Positions 1-10,218 are shown, numbered from the stretch's first letter. The stretch is 26,770 nt of DNA from Mnemiopsis leidyi (GCA_000226015.1 JH152946.1:1-26770); one strand, 5' to 3'. Notes: a model not told the origin generated them from the letters alone. Program-made: numbers and translations.

Positions 1-290
1 TGAGAAGGTTAGAGCGAACCTTTTGCTTGTAGTGTGATTCACCTATTGACGCGATGATATCCATCCGAAAAGGACACTGTGTTCGACGTAAGTGTTAGTT
101 GAGGTATTATCTTTAAGAAAATAGGAACTTGTAGGTTGATACCCTACTGTCGCGGCCATCACGCGCTGACACGCATGTCTAAACGCGCATCGCCCGTTGA
201 ATAGTAACTTGTAAGTTGATAACCTACTGTCGCGGCCATCAAGCGCTATCACGCATTTTTACAAATTCTAGACGCACATCACCCGTTGAC
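1..290. repeat. Tandem repeat, ~80-bp unit, two full copies plus a partial
   Basis: Two adjacent copies start at 126 and 206 (offset 80). Both share the AACTTGTA start, the core CCTACTGTCGCGGCCATCA and the end CCCGTTGA. The second copy is a few bases longer. The end of a further, diverged unit (CACCTATTGACG) is visible near 41-52. The unit is CpG-rich compared with the AT-rich surroundings. A minus-strand open frame across 43-252 follows from the repeat and does not look like a gene. Confidence 0.75.
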
Positions 291-715
291 GAAAAGGTAA
301 TTTATTGAATTAGAGTATCGAATTGATAAAAATAGGGTATTTTGAGGTCATTGATAATTGCTTAAGTAGTTATTTGTGGTTAAAATGCAATTAGTCAATT
401 TTAACTTTGTGCAATCATCGACGATAGGCTATTAACCATTTCTGATATTTCTGATGATGTCTTAAATCGTATTGAAAGTGGAAACTATTTAGAAAATAAG
501 ATGAGACATAATAGCTTTCTCAAAGATAACCCTTTTGTAGCTAGAAAAAGATTTATTACCATTGATTAGGATTTTTGAATTAGAGTATTTTAGCTTTTAA
601 TAGAATTTTAGATTTTTTAGATACATTTGGAGATTAGTTGTGATGATGCTGGCATCATTATTTGTTATTTATTTATATTTATTAACCACCTAATTAAGGT
701 GTGAACAAAACCGGA
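291..715. other. AT-rich non-coding stretch
   Basis: No coding-like frame, RNA gene or inverted repeat was recognised here. The sequence is AT-rich with many stops in all frames. Confidence 0.5.
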
Positions 716-771
716 TGTGACAAAAGAACATGATTAATATTTCACGTGGTTTAGTCATTATCGGGTTTTAC

Positions 772-779
772 TATAAAAG
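772..779 (+). promoter_or_regulatory. TATA-box-like TATAAAAG
   Basis: TATAAAAG followed by a GC-richer GGGGCAGACC and, about 30 bases on, a CAGTCTTTCG-type sequence. This is the layout of a core promoter, or of the promoter inside a retrotransposon LTR. No second LTR, primer-binding site or gag-pol frame is visible in the window, so its origin is open. Confidence 0.3.
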
Positions 780-959
780 GGGCAGACCTAATAGCATTGT
801 CGTCTTCAGTCTTTCGTTTTTACTTTTCCCAGCTTGTTTCTCTACAGCCCGGGACACCCTATCCCACGGCAATTTGCCGTTCAGACCGCTGTTAGCAGAG
901 GCCATGTCCCACTTTTCGTTTACCGGATACTTTTCGTTAGGGTTAAATTATAGTTAGTA

Positions 960-1540
960 AAGTAGTCTATTGGTGGTTCGCTCCGGTTCGTTAGATATAA
1001 TCCCAAAATGCCTATTGTCATGTTACCTTATATTTCCTAAACTCATTTACCGTGTTTCACTTGTTCCCCCAAAGCAATTCGGAAAACGCCACCTCGACCG
1101 AAGTGTAAAATACAGTCCTTGAAGTTGATTTGGAGTCCTGATCACCGGGATCTTGACTCATAAGCGTTAGCCAGGCTAAGGATCAAGCAGTTGCATAACT
1201 ATACATTGTATCTAGTACTAAAAGGAACAAAAGCTACGCTTACATCTTTAGCAAAACGCTGCTGGGTCCACAAAAGGGTCTAAGGCAACGATTAAATCTT
1301 TGACATCAGAATAGGAGAGACTTTGTATCCAAGTCTTCATCGTCATGTTGCTTACAGATCCAAGAAATGCTTCCCGGGACCATATCAATTGCTGTATTGA
1401 TATGTAATATAATGTTTTTAATTTAAAAAATGCCGTCAATGTGGAATGAGGCTAATATGATACATTGTTTTAGCCTCCTTTACATCTTTATGGATTTGGT
1501 CTGTTGCAGGACCAAATGTTGTTAGGATAGAGCTTACAGT
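960..1540. other. No recognised gene
   Basis: The only frames are short minus-strand ones (for example 1248-1439) with no family motif and no clear splice sites. Nothing else was recognised. Confidence 0.45.
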
Positions 1541-1544
1541 CCTT

Positions 1545-1635
1545 CTCAGTATAGTCTAAGTTGGTACTGTAGGGGTATCCACCCCAACTTTTATTTCTAC
1601 GCAGAAGATCCGGGGTTCGATTCCCAGATCTGCCA
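1545..1635 (+). repeat. tRNA-like segment with RNA polymerase III B box (possible SINE head)
   Basis: GGTTCGATTCC at 1614-1624 matches the pol III B-box consensus exactly and is flanked by a T-arm-like stem with one mismatch. About 50-60 bases upstream, AGTATAGTCTAAGTTGG resembles a degenerate A box of the tRNA-Asp/Glu type. The acceptor strand ATCTGCCA at the 3' end has no matching 5' partner at the right distance, so this is not an intact tRNA. A tRNA-derived SINE or a tRNA relic is the better reading. No second copy is present in the window. Confidence 0.35.
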
Positions 1636-1639
1636 ATTC

Positions 1640-2587
1640 TAGAGGAGTGCGCTGTGCACTAAGGGCATTTGCTTATGCTATCTTCTCCGGATGACTCAGG
1701 TGAATGACCGGGAAACCGTGATCAAGGGTTAAATGAGGAGGGTCTCCGTTAAAAGATTCAGACTCTTCCAGGAGCCCTTTCAGTGTAACTGTAAATGCCT
1801 GGGTACAGGTGTAACAAATACAAAATACAAAAATTTTCCGAGTTGACATTTCTTGATTCTTGAATGATACCATCCACTAACTTCTTGGCAAAGGAATCCC
1901 TAAGCTCTCGTAACCGAATTAGATGAATAGGAATTATTTAAGGATCAGTGAAAGTATAGATCTCTAACATGACCAAAAATTCAATCTAAGGAAAAGGGAT
2001 GTATACAACTTAAGTCGTTAGTTCAGGACTAGCTGTGATAGAAGTTCTGAACCAGCTTGATAATTTTCATCTGAAAATTACCTTTTGTATCGATTCAAAT
2101 GTATAATATTGCCTTCTTCAAGAGGAAATTATAATAATAACGATGCAGAAATGAATTATGAATAGAACTGAAAGTGCTGTCCATCCACATCAACATGGGG
2201 GAAAAGAATTGATGGGTAGGATAATTTTAAGTTTCATACTACTTTTCCAATGCTCAGCAGTAGAAAAATTCTCCATAGTTTTAGGGCATTCAGTATATAG
2301 CAGCTTAAATGGTCCTAATTTGTGACATTCATTTTTAGCCTATTTTTAGGCAATTATCTTTCTTTTTCTTTGTTGATTCGCCCAAAGTGTTGTTAAAGAT
2401 TAACTGTTTTATTATTTGAGTAATTTGAGGACAACCTCGAAATTTGCTCTTAAAATGGCTCCCTTAAGGCATGCTTGACATAATGCAATCACTGAAACAT
2501 CAAAGACTTTATCAAAAACTTGATATTTGTGCTCAAATTGAGGATAATTTTAATTTTTGATGATACATCCTTTCAAATGACACTCCA
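1640..2587. other. AT-rich non-coding stretch
   Basis: Short frames only, such as 1673-1873 on the minus strand and an AT-rich plus frame from 2520, with no recognisable domain. It may contain 5' sequence of the NERD-helicase gene downstream, but I cannot place a start. Confidence 0.4.
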
Positions 2588-2612
2588 ATGCCATATTTTG
2601 ATGATATTAAGG
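2588..2612 (+). CDS. Possible first coding exon of the NERD-helicase gene (very tentative)
   Basis: An ATG at 2588 opens eight codons (M-P-Y-F-D-D-I-K) and one further G before a GTAATT donor at 2613. The one-base overhang fits the phase of the exon at 3090: G plus AA gives a Glu codon. Phase agreement occurs by chance one time in three, and stop codons lie just upstream in this frame, so this is only a suggestion. The intron would be 477 bp (2613-3089). Confidence 0.15.
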
Positions 2613-3089
2613 GTAATTCTGATGCTGCTCCATACCCAAGGCAACATGACCAATCATGAAATCAAGCCCCTGGATCCAAAAAGGAAGCATGTCTTTCAAG
2701 AAAACAAAAATGCCAAGAAAACAAAAATGTCAGTTTCATACCATTGTTACAATAAAGAAAGTTAGGACAATATAAAAACAAAATAAGGTCTGTGGATGGT
2801 AATCCCTTTACAGTAGTGTAGATAAGGCTGACGGGGTATTGGAGAACATGTGCTATTCGCTTTTGTGTCCACCACAACGTCAGCCCATCAGTTTATTTAG
2901 TTGCCCTGCTCATAATAAAGAGTTGTTTGGTCAGGTATTATTTAACAGCTGATGGGTCGATAGAACTTGGGATAACTTTATCATGTTAAAGTGATTAGAT
3001 AGGGCCAACAAAACCATCGCTTTGTTGAATAAATGCCCTCTTTTTTAAATGTATTGCCTTCTTTCACTTTATTCCATGATTTTCTTCAG

Positions 3090-3269
3090 AAGATAAAGAG
3101 TGTTTTTCCATATTTCCTGAGCATAAAATCAACAACAGCAAAGCCACATGGAGATGGGTAGGATATGGAAAGTCTCTGAAGGAATCAATCCTTGTTCAAT
3201 TCTTACCAAACAGGACAGTAAGATGGAACAAGAAAGCTCAAAAAGGGAGTTATTGGGAATTGATTTCCA
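3090..3269 (+). CDS. Probable upstream exon of the NERD-helicase gene
   Basis: An open frame of 59 codons lies between a good acceptor (GATTTTCTTCAG, ending 3089) and a strong donor (A|GTAAGA at 3270). It reads like real protein: Trp- and Lys-rich, containing WRWVGYGKSLKES, TVRWNKKAQKGSYWELIS and few rare residues. It begins and ends in phase 1. Splicing to the acceptor at 3788-3789 joins a single A to AA (Lys) and continues directly into TVNTLLEYEERG of the helicase ORF. The resulting intron is 520 bp (3270-3789). I do not recognise a domain in this segment. The frame also reads on past the donor to a stop at 3405, so an unspliced form cannot be excluded. Confidence 0.5.
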
Positions 3270-3567
3270 GTAAGACTGTTTTGAAAATCAGTGCTCCAAT
3301 TCTTAAAACTGAACGTCATCTGAAATACAATTGTAAGGAAAGAAAAGCTGTTGAGGTGGGCTCCACCAAACCTACCATATTATGGGGTGGGTTTTGATGA
3401 AATATTTTGTTACTGTCTACTCAATCTAATAAAAAAGTTCATCTAGGCAATCAACTATCAATATCTATTATGTATATACTATATGTACAAAATTAATGAG
3501 CAGGTAACCATAGTGACTTCTAATTCCTGATTGACTGACAATTTTTCTTGTTGGTCATTAACCAAGT

Positions 3568-3602
3568 TTGTTACAAAGGTTGTTACAAAGTTTGTTACAA
3601 AG
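3568..3602. repeat. Short tandem repeat TTGTTACAAAG x3
   Basis: Three exact copies of the 11-mer at 3568, 3580 and 3592, period 12, inside the predicted intron just upstream of the helicase exon. Confidence 0.7.
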
Positions 3603-3789
3603 ATTAATTATTGATTTTAGCCGATTTTTCAAGAACATCTTATGGTTTACTGAGACTATGAAATAACTCTATTATATGTACATGTTTGTACCAAAAAAAA
3701 CATTGCTGACATTACATGGTTAACAAATTAAAAATTTAGATGATACAGAACTTGATGTTATTGTTGACATTAATGTGATTAATCTGCAG

Positions 3790-5954
3790 AAACAGTCAAT
3801 ACCTTGTTGGAATACGAAGAACGTGGAAAATATCTAATAACTGGCCTATACATGTTCCGGGGAAATCGTCCTATCATGTGTCCCCCAGCTCCACAACATA
3901 CCTACATAGACCAATATCCTGACAAAAGTGAAAATCATGTCAGAAGCCTGTCTGATTCCATGGCATCTAATATTCAGGCAGACAACATTACTAAACAAGA
4001 AAACTACGAAGCTGAAGTTGTGGTTTATCGTGCATTAGAAAAATTAGATGAAAAAATTATTGTTTTGCATTCTTTTAAATGTTCATTTTATCAGTTTAAA
4101 ATGTGTAGCTTTAATTTTGACCCAGCAAATATAAGTGTCAGAAATTCATGTGAGTGCGACTTCTTGGTTATTGGAGGGAATTATTACGTTGTCATAGAGG
4201 TTAAAAACAGTACTCTGAATGGAAATCTAAAAACTGCTTTCAAGAAGTCCATAGATCAAAGAAACAGAATAAAAATGCTTATTGAAGGTATTAATCAGGG
4301 AGCAGATATTTTCCTTTTTACTGCTTTCCCAAGTTTAAGCAAGAGATCCATTGAACTCACCAAAGAGTTGGATGATGCCGAAAGAGTTTCAGTTATCTGT
4401 AAAGAGCAACTTGATGACTTTGAAAATTTCAAAAAGTGGTGGACTGCCAATGTTACCAAAAATTTGAGGCAGAATGAAAGCCACAATCCTAGTCTGCAGT
4501 TACTTCATGAGAGATCTCAGCACATTTTGATCACTATTTTTTGCACTGAAGTAGATGTTCCAGATGTGTCGTCTCTGAGTTTTTCGAAGATTGTGCTAAA
4601 AATTGATACCAAAATAAAAACTGGACAAATTACCCTGGAACAGAAACTCAAACTAGGAAAGTCCCAAACAACACAAAGCATTAATTCTGATGTGGTTTCA
4701 GCTCCTGATATGGTACGAGATTTTGTAGGAGTCAGATACCTGACAGCAGAACAAAACAAAGTTTTTACATCAAAACAAAAACTGCTTTTGATTATTGGAC
4801 CTGCTGGAAGTGGGAAAACTGTTATACTTGCTGGGAAAATGTTACAAATGATAAAAGCAGAGCCAGATAAAAAGGTCTTTGTGTTCAAATTTAGTCGAGG
4901 GGATGCTAACTGCACTGTATATCAAGACGCATGCATAAGGGCAGGTTTAAAGTTTAAACAGTTATCAATCGAATCAGATAAGACAGGTAACATAACATTT
5001 AAATTGTTACCTGAAAATGAATCGATCCTCTCAAAACATCTAGCCACAAACATATTGAAATTTCAATGCAGTGTTATTATAGTCCAGCTTAATGATAACG
5101 CTTTCAAGCCAGATTATGATTTGCCTTCTGAGTCTATATTTCTTAATCTATTAGAAGAATCCAGTGTTAATGTGATTATAGACGATTTTCATTATAACAC
5201 TGCTGACAAAATTTTTGGCACCTTAGACATGCTATTAAATTATGCCCATAATAACTTTGTTTTGATGGCATGTGATTTACCCCAGTTTGCTGCTTGTAGC
5301 CTTCATATACCATTTGGGACTAATTTACCATACTTCCGCAACTATCCATCATTGTCACCAGATAATTGTGCAATTCTTTCTAAAAATCTGAGGAATACAC
5401 GTGATATTTCTGATGTGCTATCCGTTATCAGAAGTCCATTTATAGAGTATGCTGCTGCTCAGGGCGCAATTAGCAATGTGAACTTAGTCGAAATTCTTCT
5501 TCCAGTTCAAACTTCCGGTCATTTTATTCGTGGACCCTTGACAAATTTTCATATATTCACTACATTTAAAGTTGCTGAAATACATGATTTGGTAAACTAT
5601 GAGATTGTTAACATTTATAAATATGATGATTTAGATAAACGCCATGTGGCAATTGTTTATAGAGATCCAGATGATGTTGAAAATATTTTGTTTGATGTAA
5701 ATCATGACAGGGTAACACTGTGTGCTGTTGACGAGAGTTACTCCTCAGAATGGCCTGTTGTAATTGTGTTATTTCAAGCGTCGAGCAGCAGGGAGATGTT
5801 TATTCCAGCGCAACTCTATCTGGCTGTGTCACGTGCACGTGTAAAGTGCACTGTATTTCTCTATCCTAAAATTGGGCTATCGTTGAGTGACTTTAATTGT
5901 TTTTCTTCTTTATTGGGTAAATTAGAACCGATAGCTCATGTTTTTCAACATTAA
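3790..5954 (+). CDS. NERD nuclease domain fused to a superfamily 1 (UvrD/DUF2075-like) helicase
   Basis: This is the one large intact gene, with about 720 codons and no intron inside. The frame opens at 3783 after a TAA. The first in-frame ATG is at 3852, but an acceptor (CTGCAG) ends at 3789 and an upstream exon fits its phase, so the true start is probably further 5'. Residues below count from position 3804. N-terminal NERD (nuclease-related) domain, about 66-175: Glu in YEAEVVVYRAL, Asp119 in CECDFLVI and Glu132-x-Lys134 in YVVIEVKNS, the PD-(D/E)xK-type metal site. Helicase, about 310-690: Q-motif LTAEQ (313-317), Walker A GPAGSGKT (332-339), motif II VIIDDFH (457-463), motif III ACDLPQF, motif IV LSKNLRNTRDI (525-535), motif V-like SEWPVVIV, motif VI AVSRAR (674-679). 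Inferred role: ATP-driven nucleic-acid unwinding or translocation coupled to cleavage. The biological role is unknown, and no transmembrane segment is seen. Oddity: motif II has Asp-Asp where Asp-Glu is usual. Confidence 0.9.
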
Positions 5955-6174
5955 ATTATTTTTTCATTATCATTTGAATTTGAATGTAAACAAAATTTGG
6001 ATGGCCATATGAGCAAAAATCATAAGTATAACGAGTAAATTTTCTAAGCAGCTGTGTTGGATCTTCATTCATGATTGAACACTGTCAGTCATGTTGGTGC
6101 TTACTTCAATTGATCTATTGATTCTTTATATTTAAATATATTCTCGACCTTCAAAATTTTTATTTAAATTGTAG
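5955..6174. other. 3' flank of the helicase ORF
   Basis: AT-rich, with ATTAAA overlapping the stop codon but no canonical AATAAA seen nearby. It may be a 3' UTR, or an intron leading to the coding-like exon at 6175. Confidence 0.35.
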
Positions 6175-6322
6175 GAACTACAATGAGAGGAAGTTTTCAC
6201 AGCTAAGGCACTTTTTAAAAGGAATGATTTTATGTGACCCTGTGATTATTGCCGAATCATCTTCAATTAATAGTGTTCTGTGTTTGAAACTGTTATCATT
6301 ACATGAAAGTCCTCTACAGCAA
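6175..6322 (+). CDS. Coding-like exon, unrecognised
   Basis: An acceptor (TTTAAATTGTAG, ending 6174) is followed by one base and 49 open codons, beginning NYNERKFSQLRHFLKG and ending LHESPLQQ. A donor GTATGA follows at 6323; unspliced, a stop comes two codons later. Residue composition looks like a folded helical protein, not chance. It ends in phase 0 and so matches the exon at 7442. Its start phase (two bases needed from the previous exon) does not match a donor I can find near the end of the helicase ORF. It could be a separate gene, or an alternative 3' part of the helicase gene. Confidence 0.35.
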
Positions 6323-6328
6323 GTATGA

Positions 6329-7441
6329 ATATTTCATGACGAGATGCATACAAGTAACTAAGTAAAGACAATTTGAGAACAGCACATTACAGGTGAACAT
6401 ACCAGCTCAAATGGGTAAGTAATTTCAATATTTAATTAAGTAATTTACCCTACTATACTTTTAACTTAACAATCAATTCACAATCCAGCTGTTTATGTTC
6501 TGGTCAACATCAGTATCAAAAGATATTTCCGACATTAATCGATACGAAATTTGAATTAAGGAACCAATATTTGCCGATTTGTTGAATTACCCGATTTAAC
6601 TTCAGTATTGTGTTTAATAGCCCAGATTTTCATCTGAAATAGTGGCGTTCAATTTTTCACTTTTTTGAACCCTTGTTTGCTAGCATAACATGTAACCCAA
6701 ATATGTAAGCATATAATTGCTTGCCCTAACTTTATGTGTAAAACAATCTATGTTGCCCTCCGGATTGGGATAATATGATAATTTCCATTAAATATTTTTA
6801 GAACCCCTTAAACAATAGCAAGAAAGATTCCATACACTATTTCTTAATCTTGTTAATGTAATTCTATTGCAGCTCCATACACTTTGTTCAAATTTGAAAG
6901 TGTTTAATCCTTTAATGTTCATAGCTAAGGCTATCAACCCTATTGTCCATAACGATTTTTGTCATCGTATACCTTTACCTTTAGTGAACCTTTAGTGATG
7001 GGTTCGGCAGGATCCTACTGGGTCACAACTTCTGTCGAAGGCCACCCTGCTGGTTACAGTTACACCAGTTGAGCATGGAGTACCAACAAAGATCTATTCT
7101 TTTACTTATATGCTATAGCTCTATTATATATATATAGGTGCAAAGTATTATTGAAAGTGATTAATATAATGCCAAGGACACGTGTTTTTAAGTGGTCGTT
7201 TTCGCTGAACTGGATATTTTTCAAAGGCAAGTGCCTTTGACTAGGAAAAAGTCATAGATGCTCATAAAGTGCTAGAACTTGAATTCTATAAGGTTACAGC
7301 AAAAGGATAAATCTGTCATATTTTGAAAGAACGGTGTTCCTAACTTCAGTATTTTGTGACTTTTTGACTACATATATCGAACCAAATGAGAGGTCTCTTG
7401 GTCACTAATAAAACTGGGGTAAGGTGGGTAAAGCAGTCCAG
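6329..7441. other. Non-coding; possible intron
   Basis: No long frame. The stretch 6985-7085 is GC-richer (GGGTTCGGCAGGATCC and following) and may be a repeat fragment, but no second copy is present in the window. If the exons at 6175 and 7442 belong together, this is their intron of about 1.1 kb. Confidence 0.35.
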
Positions 7442-7630
7442 GTTTTGCACTCAGCACACGAAGTGTTTCGATATATCTGTCAAAATTTTTCCCCTGACGA
7501 AGAAAAGTATTTGCAACAACAAGTTAAACTAAAACAAATAATTGTGCCATTTTTTTTGCCAAGCATCGATAGTTTCGAATTCAGAGATCGCTTCCTTCTC
7601 GACTTGTTTAATTTTCCTGGTAGCACATAA
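7442..7630 (+). CDS. Coding-like terminal exon, unrecognised
   Basis: 62 codons to a TAA at 7628, reading VLHSAHEVFRYICQNFSP, then EEKYLQQQVKLKQ, then SFEFRDRFLLDLFNFPG. The charged and hydrophobic residues alternate as in helices. The preceding CAG (7439-7441) can act as an acceptor, although the pyrimidine tract is poor. Joining in phase 0 to the exon at 6175-6322 gives one continuous frame through ...HESPLQQ|VLHSAHEV... The frame also extends upstream to a GTG at 7424. No family recognised. Confidence 0.35.
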   Translation, partial: VLHSAHEVFRYICQNFSPDEEKYLQQQVKLKQIIVPFFLPSIDSFEFRDRFLLDLFNFPGST

Positions 7631-8413
7631 TAGTTATGTAGGTTAAGAGAAGATACGATATTGGCATTTAAAGAGAGGTAAGAGGTTTAACTTGGACAGT
7701 GTTTACTCTGCTGAAATCTGAACAAGATGGCTGAATAGTGGCAACATTAAATTAGTCTCATTGAAAATTGGTCTACCAAAAACAGTCTAAGTTTCGGCAT
7801 AATTCACCCACCATTACGAGTATCGCTGTTATCCAACCTATGTTTAATCGTGTTCTCGATCATGGTTACACGCGGCTGCAGAGTCGCACTTGTATTTTGC
7901 CACATACCAATAGTAGTAGTAGTAGTAAGAATCTTTAATAGTACAAAATATCTCTTTACAAGAGCATCCTAGGTACTTTATAGATATCAGAACACGAAAA
8001 AAGATAAGAAAGCGCTTCCTATTCATCTTCTACCTTTAAAATTAGATAGTTCGATAATAAGTGCAGATAAAAAATAAGGAGAGGATTATGAATTATTCTG
8101 GATTGATAGACAATATAAGGGGTACCTATAACTTAGCAGTTCACTGTTAGCTACCTTAAGTCATTTGTAATGTACCTTAATTCACCTGGGTGATTGTGCT
8201 CTCTTCCAAGTATCCCGTTTCTTAAGAGCTCTATTAATGTAGTTGGAGTCGTATTTGGCCTCTTTTTTTTAATCGTCACTGCTATGGTCTCGATTTCTTC
8301 AAAAGCTGAGATATGTAATTGTTCGTTAGTTCTCTACATAGTGCAAAGTAAATAACAACATTATAAAGTCTATTATAATATAATTTCTCATTGATTTACC
8401 TAAAATAACTCAC
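7631..8413. other. Non-coding with a small TAG/TAC microsatellite
   Basis: A (TAG)n run sits at about 7908-7927. The minus-strand frame 7844-8026 encodes a poly-Tyr stretch created by that repeat and is not a gene. Nothing else was recognised. Confidence 0.5.
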
Positions 8414-8479
8414 CTCCAACACTTCAGTCCTGAAGGAGTACCACTCCGTGATGGCCGTCAGCGGGCCAGAGCCAACAAC
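8414..8479 (-). CDS. Single small exon, possibly from a transposase
   Basis: 66 bases, exactly 22 codons in phase 0, lie between an acceptor (ACTACTAG) and a perfect donor (GAG|GTGAGT, reading the minus strand). The peptide is VVGSGPLTAITEWYSFRTEV plus two residues (L-E). The T-x-x-x-WYSF-R-x-E-V pattern recalls the TxxDWYnFxRevC segment of ISXO2/IS1016-like (Merlin) transposases, but this is from memory and one exon is little to go on. No partner exons were found on either side within a few hundred bases. Confidence 0.3.
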
Positions 8480-9734
8480 CTAGTAGTATGATCATGTTCA
8501 ATGTTGTATTTACTGATATCATTACTTGCAATTTTTTGTGTAAAAAAGTGTAAAGTACACCGGGAAATGGTGGGCTCGGTAATGCTGTAAAATGGTACAG
8601 TGCAACTAGACATCTATTTCTATTGAAATATGATTTAGAAAAACTACATATCCTACACTCAGATTTTCCAATTCACAAAACCATAAGAGTACGAATATTG
8701 CATTATAAACTAGCGTGATTTTGAAAATACACATAATCTTATAATATTTACATTCTTAAATTTCAACGCAATAACAATATGAAACATAATAACAAAACAA
8801 TTCGGATATATTAAACATATTAAACAATAAATATTTAACCGATCAACAAATTATTAAAGGAACCTGCACTTGTGCCGTCATTTCTTCCCATTACAAAACT
8901 TATAGGGTTAGTACTTTAACTTAGTGGTTTGTTAGAATACCTAGTTTTTTAGTGACCTTTTTCGAAACAGGAATAATCTATAACATTTTGGGAATTACGA
9001 ATTATTGGTGATCTGTAGTGAACATGACTGAAATAGTTATCTTACACAACAAAAAACAATGAAGAGTAAGGCAGAAAACACGACAAAAGCGCAGGGTTTT
9101 TAATAAAAATGCCGGCGTTACAAACTGAATAATTCAATAATTCGGGGATACAATTGTAGAGAGGTAACGGAGCATTTCGTAAATCAGCAGCTTAGTCCGG
9201 TCAAACAAATGTCACATCCAAAAACCCTCTTAAATTCCTCATCTTGAATAAAATTGTTTATCCGCATTAACTTGATTATTAAGTTGATAAAACATACATT
9301 CAATGAAAAGTTCGAGGTTCAGTGATCTAACCGTATACAATTTAAATTGGACATTTAAGGGAGCTATGATGACACTTTAATTGAACTCTAGTGGGTGTAA
9401 TAATGTACAGGGGATAGAAGGAATTTTGGGCAACTAGTAGTACTGCTGCAGTGAGGATGAACGAGAATAAGAAATGAAGAAGCAAGAGGAGAGAAAGGGA
9501 GAGTCACCGAAAACGTAAATCCCTCTAAATTGATTAAACAAGAATTTTATTGTGCTCAGTTTTGTTCTTATTCTATGCTATTATGTTCGATCCCACAGTT
9601 TACTATCATTAGATTCGGACGTTTGGAGAGAGATATTATAAATCAAATCTCGGACTAAAATATTTATTAATAGTTAATTTATTTGTATAAACGATCCTTT
9701 TCTCTGTATGCTTTGTTATTTTAGTACTTATAAG
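8480..9734. other. AT-rich non-coding stretch
   Basis: No coding-like frame or repeat recognised. All six frames are dense in stops. Confidence 0.5.
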
Positions 9735-9930
9735 TCAAGTGTAATACTTTCTTACAGAGATCAAGGGATTCTTCGCTGCATTGTGTAGTGGGGTTTTCCC
9801 GCAACAGGCCACTTCAGGCCTAGATTCTAGCTTAACAAGTCTTTTTGATATGTCAGGCACTTCAAAAGTCAGGCGCTTTATGTCAGGCGCTTTACAGGTG
9901 ACCTCCCAAAGAACAATATTTTTATATCTT
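9735..9930 (-). CDS. Minus-strand coding-like fragment with an internal CCTGAC-type repeat (weak)
   Basis: The frame reads KAPDIKRLTFEVPDISKRLV, then LESRPEVACCGKTPLHNAA, and reaches a possible donor (TCT|GTAAGA, plus position about 9759). The pairs APDIKRL and VPDISKRL come from a short DNA repeat (GCGCCTGACATA). The plus-strand frame over the same bases is also open. No family recognised, and it may be chance. Confidence 0.15.
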
Positions 9931-10092
9931 GTAAATTCCACTTTCCCAATCATAAATGAAGTAGGTAGAATGGGTACACTATATATCAACAAAAGCAATC
10001 AATTGAATTAAAATTAAAGGAAAAAGATACATTTATGGAAAGAAAAAGTATGCTCATGACTCCGTGAATCGTCAACTGCTCATTGTCCGATT

Positions 10093-10218
10093 CGCTAGTT
10101 TTTCCTCCACCAAATAAGTCGTATGTTTGTCCTGACTCATTTTTCTTGCATTGCAGGAGAGGCATGCCCTTCATAGCCGAAATTTCTGCCCTCATATCAT
10201 TTATCTGGTCGGTGTTTG
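10093..10218 (-). CDS. Coding-like exon with a helical, Lys/Glu-rich start
   Basis: An acceptor (AAGTATTTTTCAG on the minus strand, plus position ~10219) is followed in phase 0 by ANTDQINDMRAEISAMKG, then PLLQCKKNESGQTYDLFGG. The start is strongly helix-forming. The frame continues to a stop at 9986, but the last part (FLSINVSFSFNFNSIDCF) looks like non-coding AT-rich DNA, so the exon end is uncertain. The phase matches the exon at 10513-10735, whose donor lies about 290 bases upstream. Confidence 0.35.

Noticed and set aside
1..290. CRISPR-like array
   Set aside because: The units are contiguous 80-bp tandem repeats without unique spacers, in a eukaryotic context.
1550..1640. Functional tRNA gene
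   Set aside because: B box present but the acceptor and anticodon stems do not form; at best a relic or SINE head.
2520..2877. Short overlapping ORFs on both strands
   Set aside because: AT-rich composition, no domain and mixed frames; only a tiny phase-fitting segment at 2588-2612 was kept as tentative.
4295..4915. Minus-strand ORFs inside the helicase gene
   Set aside because: Antisense shadows of a well-supported coding frame.
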